This document shows, piece after piece, positions 55,470 to 64,000 of a stretch of 64,000 nt of DNA. Origin of the DNA: Miscanthus floridulus. Lineage: Eukaryota; Streptophyta; Magnoliopsida; Poales; Poaceae. How positions within the stretch are numbered: position 1 is the stretch's first letter; every line of letters starts with the position of its first letter. Below the pieces are notes generated by a model that ran no database searches, was not told the DNA's origin, and worked only from the letters and a program-made list of their open reading frames with translations. The position numbers were made by a program, and so were the translations under genes. The stretch covers positions 95,106,802 to 95,170,801 of the forward strand of contig NC_089581.1 of NCBI RefSeq assembly GCF_019320115.1, given 5' to 3'.

Positions 55470-57247
55470 TGAAAGGTCCTAGTATGGCTAGAGGCGGGGT
55501 GAATAGCCTATTTAAAAATCTACAAATCAACTAGAGCAATTTGATTAGTATGACAAATAGCGTAATGCAAACTTGCTCTAGCTCTACAAGGGTTGCAAGC
55601 CACCTATCCAATAATTCTAGTAGCAATGATTACTTAGGCACACAAACTTGCTATTCTAAAGAGCTCAACTAGATGAAAGTAAATAATTAAGCAAGCTCTC
55701 AATTCTAGTTACACTAAAGAGCTTGTATCAACTAGTTTGCAAGAATGTAAGTAAGTAGGGCAATTATACCGCCGTGTAGGGGATGAACCAATCACAATAT
55801 GAAGATCAAGCCAATCATCGGGAGAATGTAAATGACAAAAGACAATCGATTTTCTCCCGAGGTTCACGTGCTTGCCAACACGCTATGTCCCCGTTGTGTC
55901 GACCAACACTTGGTGGTTCGACGGCTAAGAGGTGTTTCACAAACCTCGTCCACACGATAGGACACCACAAGAACCGACCCACAAGTGAGGTAACTCAATG
56001 ACACGAGCAATTTACTAGAGTTACCTTTCGGCACTCCGCCGGGGAAGGTACAACTCCCCTTACAATCACCGGAGATGGCCACAAACAATCACCAACTCAT
56101 GCCGATCCTCCACCGCTGCTCCAACCGTCTAGGTGGTGGCAACCACCAAGAGTAACAAGCGAAATCCGTAGCGCAACACGAATACCAAGTGCCTCTAGAT
56201 GCAATCACTCAAGCAATGCACTTGGATTCTCTCCCAATCTCACAATGATGATGGATCAATGATGGAGATGAGTGGGAGGTCTTTGGCTAAGCTTACAAGG
56301 TTGCTATGTCAATAAAAATGTGCAAGAGTTGGAGCTTCAGCCGGCCATGGGGCTATAAATAGAGCCCCCCATGGAATAGAGCCGTTATACCCCTTCACTG
56401 AGCAAAACACGCTCTGACCGGACGCTCTGGTCAGACTGACCGGACCCTGGACTCAGCGTCCGGTCCACTGCTTTATGCCACGTGTCTTTCTGAGTTAAAA
56501 CTGAACCGTCAGATCACAACGGCTACATGCTGACCGGACGCTCCGGCTAAACGGACCGGACGCTGGAGCCTCAGCGTCTGGTCGAGTACAGTAAGGGTAC
56601 AAATCTATTTTTCCTCGACCGGACGCGTCCGGTCCACCTCGACCAGACACAACCCAATGTCCGGTGGTAAACCCTAGCTACTATACCGCTAGGTCAGCGT
56701 GATCAGACGTAGGTAGTCAGCGTCCGGTGCAAACAGATCCAGCGTCCGGTCACTTGATCGACGCTGGCATCTCCTCTGTCTTTTTCACCTTTGCTTAAAT
56801 GTGCTAACCACCAAGTATATCACCTTGTGCACATGTGTTAGCATATTTTCATAAACATTTTCAAAGGTGTTCATACTTCACTAGATCCTAAATGCATATG
56901 CAATGAATTAGAGCATCTAGTGGCACTTTGATAACCGCATTTTGATACGAGTTTCACTCCTCTTAATAGTACGGCTATCTATCCTAAATGTGATCACACT
57001 CACTAAGTGTCTTGATCACTAAAACAAAATGGCTCCTACATTTTATACCTTTGCCTTGAGCCTTTTGTTTTTCTCTTTCTCCTTCTCCAAGTTCAAGTAT
57101 TTGATCATTACCATGCCATCACCATTGTCATGATCTTCGTCATTGCTTCATCACTTGGAGTAGTACTACCTATCTCATAATCACTTTGATAAACTAGGTT
57201 AGCACTTAGGGTTTCATTAATTAACCAAAACCAAACTAGAGCTTTCA
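55470..57247 (-). repeat. 3' LTR of the Copia element (1,778 bp)
   Basis: Bounded by TGAAAG...CTTTCA. On the minus strand it starts TGAAAGCTCTAGTTTGG right after the purine tract. A central stretch (56400-56760) is rich in the degenerate GACCGGACGC(T/G)(C/T)(C/T)GG motif seen in several grass Copia LTRs. Confidence 0.92.
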
Positions 57248-58350
57248 ATCTCCCTCTTTTTGGTAATTGATGACAACCCTTACACAAAGATATGAATTTA
57301 AGATCATTTGAATCCATGTTGCTTGCCCAAGCATGTTTACCATGTATAAAGGATATAGACAAGTTTCATGAACTCCAAATGGTAGTAATTGCTCCCCCTA
57401 CATATGTGCTAAGAGTTTGAATTGTAGCTTGCACATATGCTTAGATAGGAAATATAGGAGTCAATTTCTACCAAGTGATGCTAAGGTATAAGAGATGGAC
57501 CTTTGAAGCGTGATACCAATCGGAGTGCACCAATATACCATCCTTAGCACCATTAGTAACTAGACATACACAAAAACTAGAATACCCCATGAGATCAACA
57601 TTAAAAGCAAGGGTCTAGTTTTCATAATGTGAGCATGAGTCTAGTTACTTAGCCTATGCATGCTAGTTTTTCATTTCAACATTCAAACCTACAACTAGCA
57701 TACACCACACAAACATGGATATTTGAAATAAAAAAAAACTTATGCCATGCAAGCAAACATATGTTATGCTCATTCAAATGCATTATACAAGTTTATGAGC
57801 TTGCTCCCCCTACTTGTGTGATCAAAATTTTAATTGATCCCTTCTTTCCTTTATTATATCTCTCCCCTAACACTCATATCTTTATTTCTCTCCCCCTTTG
57901 TCAACAATTAGCACAAAAGGTGAGCTCAAATTATGGATAGGTTGGGGTGAAACTATGTGAAATAAGGATCATTTTCCCAATTTGGTTCAATCTAGATTAC
58001 TTGCAAAAGATATTTAACTCGGTTTGATCCAAGGACAAGCTTCTTCACACCTCCAAATAAGGGTTATCTTGTACCATGTTGAGTTAAACACTTATAGCCC
58101 ATTTTCTAAATCAAACACTAGGTTTACAAGCCCACAAACATGTCATATGCTACCACTAGATCATTTCAAACAAACAAGCAATAGCGGTACCATATAAGCA
58201 TCAAATTCATTTGATTTTCATGAATGAGCCTAAGACATGATAGGAATGACTAGATGCACTAAACAAGTCCTTAGCAATGGATGGATGACATGTCAAACAA
58301 CTTTACCTTGCTTTGCTCGAAGGAGAGGCATGTCATATAATGGGGGTGCA
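57248..58350 (-). other. 3' noncoding region of the Copia element with polypurine tract
   Basis: No coding region follows the RNase H stop. On the minus strand it ends in a purine run (CCAAAAAGAGGGAGAT, 57262-57248) that directly abuts the 3' LTR and would prime plus-strand synthesis. No envelope-like frame was seen. Confidence 0.75.
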
Positions 58351-59892
58351 TCAACACATATTGGAGAAATCAAGTATGTTCAATTCATTCCTTAGCTTGC
58401 AAAACCTCTTCTCATCAAGTGGCTTGGTGAATATGTCGGCAAGTTGATCTTCGGTACCCACACTCTCTATGCAAATGTCCCCTTTTTGTTGGTGATCTCT
58501 TATGAAGTGATGACAGACATCTATATGCTTTGTTCTTGAGTGTTGAACCGGATTGTTGGTGAGCTTCACGGCACTTTCATTGTCACATAGCAATGGCACT
58601 TGCTTGAACTTGATTCCAAAGTCACTCAAAGTAGCCTTCATCCAAAGTAATTGAGCACAACAACTACCAGCCGAAATGTACTCCGCTTCAGCCGGTGAAA
58701 GTGCCACACTATTTTGCTTCTTTGATGACCAAGACACAAGTGATCTTCCCAATAGTTGACATGTGCCCGATGTGCTCTTTCTCTCAACTTTGCATCCCGC
58801 ATAATCAGAATCTGAATATCCAATCAACTCAAATCTTACTCCCTTGGGATACCATAATCCAACATATTGTGTATGCTTCAAGTACCTCAATATTCTATTT
58901 GTTGCCTTCAAATGACTTTCTCTTGGTGAGGCTTGAAATCTTGCACACATGCATACACTAAACATCACATCCGGTCTTGATGCGGTCACATAGAGTTGAC
59001 TTCCAATCATAGACCGATACATCTTTTGATCCACCATATTGCCACTAGCATCACTATCCAAGCTTCCACTTGTCCCCATTGGTGTACTAATAGCTTTACT
59101 CTCATCCATTTCAAACTTCTTAAGCATGTCCTTGATATACTTGCCTTGACTCACAAATGTGCCATTCTTCATTTGCTTGATTTGAAGACCAAGGAAGTAA
59201 CTAAGCTCTCCAATCATAGACATCTCAAACTCACTTGCCATCATCTTGCCAAACTCCTCACAAAATTCTTGATTTGTTGATCCAAAGATGATATCATCAA
59301 CATAGATTTGCATTACAAACAAGTCATTTCCAAGCTTCTTGGTGAAGAGAGTGGTGTCAACCTTTCCCATCTTGAATCCCTTAGAGAGTAGGAAATCCCT
59401 CAATCTCTCATACCATGCTCTAGGTGCTTGTTTCAATCCATACAAAGCCTTTCTCAACTTGAACACATGGTTGGGTTTCTTTTCAACTTCAAAACCGGGA
59501 GGTTGCTCAACATACACAAGCTCATTGATGTACCCATTGAGAAATGCACTTTTCACATCCATTTGGTACAACTTGATGTTGTGGGCACAAGCATAAGCTA
59601 GCAAGATCCTAATTGCTTCCAATCTTGCAACCAGGGCATATGTTTCTCCAAAGTCAAGACCTTCAACTTGAGTGTAATCTTGAGCCACTAATCTTGCTTT
59701 GTTCCTTATTACTATCCCATCTTGATCTTGCTTGTTCCGAAAGACCCACTTAGTTCCAATCACATTATGACCCTTAGGCCTCTCAACTAAATCCCATACA
59801 TGATTTAGTTTCAATGGATGATACAAATGAGAAATGCTCACAAAATGAGGCCAGTCTTGATCTTGTTTGCACACCTCTTGAAATATCACCAA
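58351..59892 (-). CDS. Copia reverse transcriptase and RNase H
   Basis: A 513-codon open frame (first Met is not the native start, since this is part of pol). RT: WVFRNKQDQDGIVIRNKARL, YQMDVKSAFLNGYINELVYV (first Asp), KALYGLKQAPRAWYERL, and the catalytic YVDD in IYVDDIIFGS. RNase H: SDSDYAGCKVERKSTSGTCQ, SLSPAEAEYISA-type motif (ALSPAEAEYISA), and the end motif QLADIFTKPLDEKRF. All key residues are present. The N-terminal approximately 20 residues are in a shifted frame owing to the deletion at about 59.82 kb; homology starts at NHVWDLVERPKG. It copies element RNA into DNA in the particle. Confidence 0.95.
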   Translation of the reverse strand: MVIFQEVCKQDQDWPHFVSISHLYHPLKLNHVWDLVERPKGHNVIGTKWVFRNKQDQDGIVIRNKARLVAQDYTQVEGLDFGETYALVARLEAIRILLAYACAHNIKLYQMDVKSAFLNGYINELVYVEQPPGFEVEKKPNHVFKLRKALYGLKQAPRAWYERLRDFLLSKGFKMGKVDTTLFTKKLGNDLFVMQIYVDDIIFGSTNQEFCEEFGKMMASEFEMSMIGELSYFLGLQIKQMKNGTFVSQGKYIKDMLKKFEMDESKAISTPMGTSGSLDSDASGNMVDQKMYRSMIGSQLYVTASRPDVMFSVCMCARFQASPRESHLKATNRILRYLKHTQYVGLWYPKGVRFELIGYSDSDYAGCKVERKSTSGTCQLLGRSLVSWSSKKQNSVALSPAEAEYISAGSCCAQLLWMKATLSDFGIKFKQVPLLCDNESAVKLTNNPVQHSRTKHIDVCHHFIRDHQQKGDICIESVGTEDQLADIFTKPLDEKRFCKLRNELNILDFSNMC

Positions 59893-61579
59893 TGATAGTG
59901 TCTAATGGATGGTCTCTTGCAACATTGGTTGGTTGGAGCACTTGCACTTGATTGCTAGCATTTGATTGATCACTTGGTTGAGATGATGGACTAGCTATTT
60001 GTTGATCTTGCATATTGCCATCACTAGTGCTTGCTTGGACTTGATCATTAGAACCACTAGCTTGCACATTTGAGTTAGAGAGTACTTGATTCTTGTCATC
60101 TTCAACATCAATCACCTCTCTAGGCCTTAACTCACCAATGTCCATGTTCTTCATTGCATTGACCAATTGAGTGCCTCTTACATCATCTAGATTCTCATCT
60201 TCCTCTTGGGAACCATTTGTTTCATCAAACTCCACATCATGAACCTCCTCAAGAGTACCACTAGCCAAATTCCAAACTCTATAAGCCTTGCTAGTAGTGG
60301 AGTAACCAAGCAAGAAACCTTCATCATATTTCTTTTCAAACTTGCTCAATCTAGTGCCTTTCTTCAATATATAGCATTTACTACCAAAAACCCAGAAGTA
60401 TGCTATGTTGGGCTTTCTTCCATTCAATAGCTCATAAGGTGTCTTTTCCATCATGGGGTGACAATAGAGTCGGTTGCTATAGTAGCAAGCCGTGTTGATT
60501 GCTTCGGCCCAAAATGAATGACTCACATTGTACTCACTCAACATTGATCTTGCCATATCAATCAAGGTTCTATTCTTTCTTTCAACTAGCCCATTTGATT
60601 GAGGAGTATACTTGGCCGAGAATTGATGTCTAATTCCAAATTCATCACACAACTCATCAACTCTAGTGTTCTTGAATTCACTACCATTGTCACTTCTAAC
60701 TTTCTTGATTGTGGTTTCAAACTCATTGTGAATGCCTTTGACAAATGATTTGAATGTTACAAACACATCACTCTTATCAACAAGAAAGAACACCCATGTG
60801 TATCTAGTGAAATCATCCACAATCACAAATCCATATTTGTTTCCACCAATGCTAGTGTATGTGGTTGGTCCAAACAAGTCCATGTGCATCAACTCAAATA
60901 CCTTAGATGTGCTCATTATGCTCTTCTTAGGATGTGTATTACCAACTTGCTTTCCGGCTTGACATGCACTACATAGCTTATCCTTCTCAAATGTGACATC
61001 TTTCAAGCCTCTAACTAAGTCATGCTTAATCAATTTGTTCAATTGTTTCATTCCAACATGACCAAGCCTTCTATGCCATAACCAACCCATGCTAGACTTA
61101 GTGATCAAACATGTTGACAATTGAGCTTCTCTAGCATTGAAATCAACTAAGCATAGATTCTCATATCTAAATCCTTTGAATATCAAGTTAGAGCCATCTA
61201 CACTTATGATCTCTACATCATCCATACCAAATATGCACTTGAATCCAAGATCACACAATTGAGCTACCGACAATAAGTTGAAGTTCAAGCTCTCTACTAG
61301 TAGTACATTGGAAATGCTCAAGTCATTGGATATTGCAATCTTACCAAGCCCTTTGACCTTGCCTTTGCCATTGTCACCAAATGTAATACTATCATAACCA
61401 TCATTGACATTAGTATTGATTGAGTTGAACATTCTTGCATCACCGGTCATGTGTTGAGTGCACCCACTATCAAGAATGCAATGCCTTCCTCTAGCTCTAT
61501 AATTGCTCTTGCTTTCATTGATTGAATTGAACATTCTTGAATCACCGGTCATGTGTTGTGTGCACCCACTATCAAGCAC
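59783..61579 (-). CDS. Copia protease-integrase part of pol
   Basis: Protease active-site LDSGC(TQHMTGD) occurs twice, 34 residues apart, at the N-terminal end of the frame. Then come the GAG-pre-integrase zinc motif (LWHRRLGHVG...CSACQAGK) and the integrase core DD35E (MDLFGPTTY, VRSDNGSEFKN, NGLVERKNRTL). A variable Gln/Ser-rich linker leads to the RT. The frame is open through 598 codons but turns out of phase after FVSSIE (about 59.82 kb), so RT cannot be reached by simple translation. Pol is not in the gag frame: gag stops at 61623, and a shift is needed. Confidence 0.93.
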   Translation of the reverse strand: MLDSGCTQHMTGDSRMFNSINESKSNYRARGRHCILDSGCTQHMTGDARMFNSINTNVNDGYDSITFGDNGKGKVKGLGKIAISNDLSISNVLLVESLNFNLLSVAQLCDLGFKCIFGMDDVEIISVDGSNLIFKGFRYENLCLVDFNAREAQLSTCLITKSSMGWLWHRRLGHVGMKQLNKLIKHDLVRGLKDVTFEKDKLCSACQAGKQVGNTHPKKSIMSTSKVFELMHMDLFGPTTYTSIGGNKYGFVIVDDFTRYTWVFFLVDKSDVFVTFKSFVKGIHNEFETTIKKVRSDNGSEFKNTRVDELCDEFGIRHQFSAKYTPQSNGLVERKNRTLIDMARSMLSEYNVSHSFWAEAINTACYYSNRLYCHPMMEKTPYELLNGRKPNIAYFWVFGSKCYILKKGTRLSKFEKKYDEGFLLGYSTTSKAYRVWNLASGTLEEVHDVEFDETNGSQEEDENLDDVRGTQLVNAMKNMDIGELRPREVIDVEDDKNQVLSNSNVQASGSNDQVQASTSDGNMQDQQIASPSSQPSDQSNASNQVQVLQPTNVARDHPLDTIIGDISRGVQTRSRLASFCEHFSFVSSIETKSCMGFS

Positions 61580-61600
61580 CCAATGCCTTCCTCCGGCTTT
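61471..61600 (-). repeat. 102-bp tandem duplication of the Copia protease active-site segment
   Basis: Two copies, in frame, each encoding GRH(W/C)(V/I)LDSGCTQHMTGD followed by RMFNSIN. The second is followed by normal downstream protein. Confidence 0.88.
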
Positions 61601-61622
61601 ATAATTTACCTACAAAAGAAGA

Positions 61623-63750
61623 TCAATTCTTTTTAGGTACCCAAACTTGCTTGGGTCCTTGTAGGTTAGTCACCAAGGTCTTTGGTACCCAAATGGCCTT
61701 CTTCTTTGGGCCCACAATTGGTGTACCAATGAACTTAGCCTTCACACCATTGGCACCCTTATAAAGCATGTAACAAGAATCAAATTTGATTGAGGATACA
61801 TTAGGTAGCTTGTTCTTGTTAGTCTTGCAATTTTGCTCTATATGCCCAACTTGCTTGCATCTATTGCAAAACCGACCATTGCCCTTCACAAAGCTAGCTT
61901 TGGGAGTGACAAAGGCCGTCTTGCCTTTCTTGGGGGTATAGCCTAATCCCTCTTTGTTGAGAGAAAACCTTTGGCTACCCAAGCACTTTAGCAAGCGGGC
62001 ATCTCCACCATAGGCATTGCCTAAGGCACGAGTGAGCTCATTCACCTCCTTCTTGAGGGTTTCATTTTCCACCATTAGTGATGTATTATTCATAGGTGCA
62101 GTGGTAATGGTTGTGCTACAAGAAGTGTTAGTGGGAGCAACAATAATGGGTTCATGAAAAGATTCATTAATAAGATCACATGTTAGTCCCACATCACATG
62201 TTACTATCACTTGCTCCTTCTTGGCTTCCTCCTTCTTGACTTGCTCAATGAGAGAGGAGTGAGCCTTTTCAAGCTTAGAGTGAGCTTTGCCAAGCTTCTC
62301 ATGGGCATCCACTAGCCCCTCATGAGTGGCATTGAGCTCATCAAAGGATTGCTCAAGAAATTTTACTTTCTTGCGCAATTCTTTGCACTCCTTTCTCTTC
62401 ATCTCATTGCAAGCATGCACTTTCTCACACATGTCCAAGAGCTCCTCCTTGGAGTACTCCTCATCATCATCATCATTATCATTATCATTCCTACAAGAGT
62501 TACTTTCACATTCATCATCATCACTCTCATCATATTTTACCTTGGTTGGCTTTGCCATGAGGCATGTTGATGGAGTGTCGAAGATGGAGGGCTTGTCATT
62601 GATGGCGGTGCTTGCTAGTGCTCTCTTGATAGACTTCTTGCCATCATCACTAGAGTCATCACTATCCGATGAGCCATCACTATCCCAAGTGACTACATAG
62701 CCTCCACCCTTCTTCTTCTTTTGGAAGGTCATTCTCTTCTCCTTCTTTTCTTTCTTATCCTCCTTGTGCTTCTTCTTCTCATCCTCATCATTGTCACTAT
62801 TGTATGGACAATTTGCTACTACATGATCGGGGCTCTTGCAATTGTAGCATCTTCTCACATACTCTTTCTTCTTGGTGTGATCTCTTCTCTTTCTTGCACC
62901 ATAGCCCTTCTTCTTCATGAACTTGCCCATCTTGCGCACAAAGAGAGCCATAGCCTCATCATCAATATCACTTAGATCTTCATCATCACTTGATTCTTTC
63001 TTGGACTTGCCCTTGTTTTTGTATGATGATGAACTAGCCTTGAATGCTATGCTTTTCTTCTTCTTGTCCTCTTCTTCCTTCTTGTCCTCCTTGTCATCCC
63101 CCTCCCTTTGCACACGGTATGTCTCTTGTGTCATGACATCACCTAGTACTTGGTTGGGGGTAATGTCCTTCAATCCTCCTCTTATGATGAGCAATCTTAA
63201 CATCTCAAATCTTGGAGGTAAGCACATCAACAATCGATGGGAGACATCATCATCCTTGATCTTCTCTCCCAATACCTTCAAGTCATTGACAATGAGTTGC
63301 AATCGATGAAACATCTCCGGAATGCTCTCATCATCCTTCATCTTGAAACTTGTCAACTTGTCCTTGAGGATGTACAACTTGGCACTCTTCACCGCCGGTG
63401 TGCCCTCATATGTTTCCTCCAATCTCTTCCACACCTCATTTGCTCTATCACAATCCTTGATTTGATCAAACACTTTGGAATCAATGGCATTGTATATAGT
63501 GTTGAGAGCCATTGTATTGCATTGCTTATTGATCTTATCTTGATTTGTTGGATCATCAGGATCAATGATAGCATAGTCATTCTCGGTTACTTCCCATACT
63601 TGATCATTGATTGAACCAAGATACATCCTCATCTTTCTCTTCCAATAACCATAGCATGTGCCATCAAAGAACGGTGGTTTGCCCCCACATGGTTGAACAC
63701 AACTTGAGCCATAATTTGACACCGAGGTTGTTAAGCCTTTAATCAAATGG
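61623..63750 (-). CDS. Copia gag polyprotein
   Basis: Open through about 700 codons. The N-terminal part (FDGTCYGYWKRKMRMYLGSI, VWKRLEETYEGTPAVKSAKL) is the UBN2/retrotransposon-gag capsid region. It is followed by a Lys/Glu-rich stretch, a first CCHC knuckle (CYNCKSPDHVVANC), acid-rich segments (ESDDDECESN), a coiled coil (LRKKVKFLEQSFDELNATHE through LEKAHSSLIEQVKKEE) and a second CCHC knuckle (CNRCKQVGHIEQNC). It forms the particle and binds element RNA. The frame is open upstream through the PBS into the LTR, and no ATG is clear before KRKMRM, so the native start is uncertain. The stop is at 61623-61625. Confidence 0.92.
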
Positions 63751-63758
63751 TGACCACG

Positions 63759-63770
63759 GCTCTGATACCA
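63759..63770 (-). other. Primer binding site for initiator tRNA-Met
   Basis: Minus strand TGGTATCAGAGC, the standard plant Copia PBS complementary to the 3' end of tRNA-iMet, lies two bases inside the 5' LTR end. It sets the element's orientation. Confidence 0.95.
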
Positions 63771-63772
63771 CT

Positions 63773-64000
63773 TGAAAGGTCCTAGTATGGCTAGAGGGGG
63801 GGTGAATAGCCTATTTAAAAATCTACAAAACAACTAGAGCAATTTGATTAGTATGACAAATAGCGTAATGCAAACTTGCTCTAGCTCTACAAGGGTTGCA
63901 AGCCACCTATCCAACAATTCTAGTAGCAATGATTGCTTAGGCACACAAACTTGCTATTCTAAAGAGCTCAACTAGATGAAAGTAAATAATTAAGCAAGCT
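63773..64000 (-). repeat. 5' LTR of the Copia element (partial)
   Basis: Matches the 3' LTR from 55470 on, with about four substitutions in 228 bp by eye, and continues past the window. Confidence 0.95.

Larger units (their letters stand above)
55470..64000 (-). mobile_element. SIRE/Maximus-type Ty1/Copia retrotransposon, runs off the right edge
   Basis: The order on the minus strand is 5' LTR (from beyond 64000 to 63773), PBS (63770-63759), gag, protease-integrase, RT-RNaseH (gene order PR-IN-RT-RH, diagnostic of Copia), a 1.1-kb noncoding 3' region, a polypurine tract and the 3' LTR (57247-55470). The visible 228 bp of the 5' LTR differ from the 3' LTR by about four bases by eye, so insertion is fairly recent. 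A large gag with two zinc knuckles fits the SIRE/Maximus lineage. A deletion between integrase and RT makes it defective. Confidence 0.95.

Overview
This window is nuclear DNA from a plant, almost certainly a grass and probably a panicoid/andropogonoid one. The call rests on spliced genes with GT-AG introns, a CCGGACGC-rich SIRE/Maximus-type Copia LTR, CACTA, MULE, Harbinger-type MITE and LTR-retrotransposon sequences of cereal type, and the GC-rich 5' exons common in grass genes. The species is an inference. The window is a transposon nest with one clearly intact host gene, a four-exon 2-oxoglutarate/Fe(II) dioxygenase (21607-23067). Most other coding sequence is transposon genes or gene pieces carried or broken by transposons.

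Left part (1-20.7 kb). A minus-strand Ulp1-protease gene of the kind carried by MULEs runs off the left edge. Its first intron holds, on the opposite strand, a chimeric exon set joining an ETHE1-like persulfide dioxygenase fragment to an RNA polymerase I large-subunit fragment. Next comes a partly duplicated terminal block with 297-bp tandem repeats. It leads into a large Mutator-like element (about 7.1-18.0 kb) with roughly 1-kb terminal inverted repeats. Each repeat carries a promoter-like region, and two genes converge: on the plus strand an intact three-exon, 346-residue coiled-coil/acidic protein of unknown function, and on the minus strand a FAR1-type transposase whose single frame is closed by five TAG codons and one TGA. 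A RING-finger gene fragment follows on the right.

Middle part (20.7-44.2 kb). The dioxygenase gene has a 1,048-bp almost fully palindromic element, with a 9-bp target duplication, inserted two bases after its stop codon. Then come retroelement debris, a degenerate LINE, a frameshifted eIF4A-like helicase pseudogene, a solo LTR with a 5-bp duplication (31074-32643), a Pack-MULE-like element carrying a broken DUF247 gene (33061-35719), Gypsy-type 3' sequence and LTR remnants, and a Helitron-type RPA-like pseudogene.

Right part (44.2-64 kb). A CACTA element begins inside the RPA-like coding exon. It contains a broken TNP2 transposase gene, a 3,060-bp solo LTR (5-bp duplication) just after that gene, tRNA-like segments facing each other, a second unrecognised gene and a 480-bp tandem duplication. 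Its right end is lost where Copia LTR sequence begins. A young-looking SIRE/Maximus-type Copia element on the minus strand fills the rest: 3' LTR 55470-57247, gag and pol, PBS, and a 5' LTR running off the right edge. It has a duplicated protease active-site segment and a disabling deletion between integrase and reverse transcriptase.

A theme across unrelated elements is premature TAG codons where glutamine is expected. This is what C-to-T decay of methylated CAG sites in silenced transposons would give.
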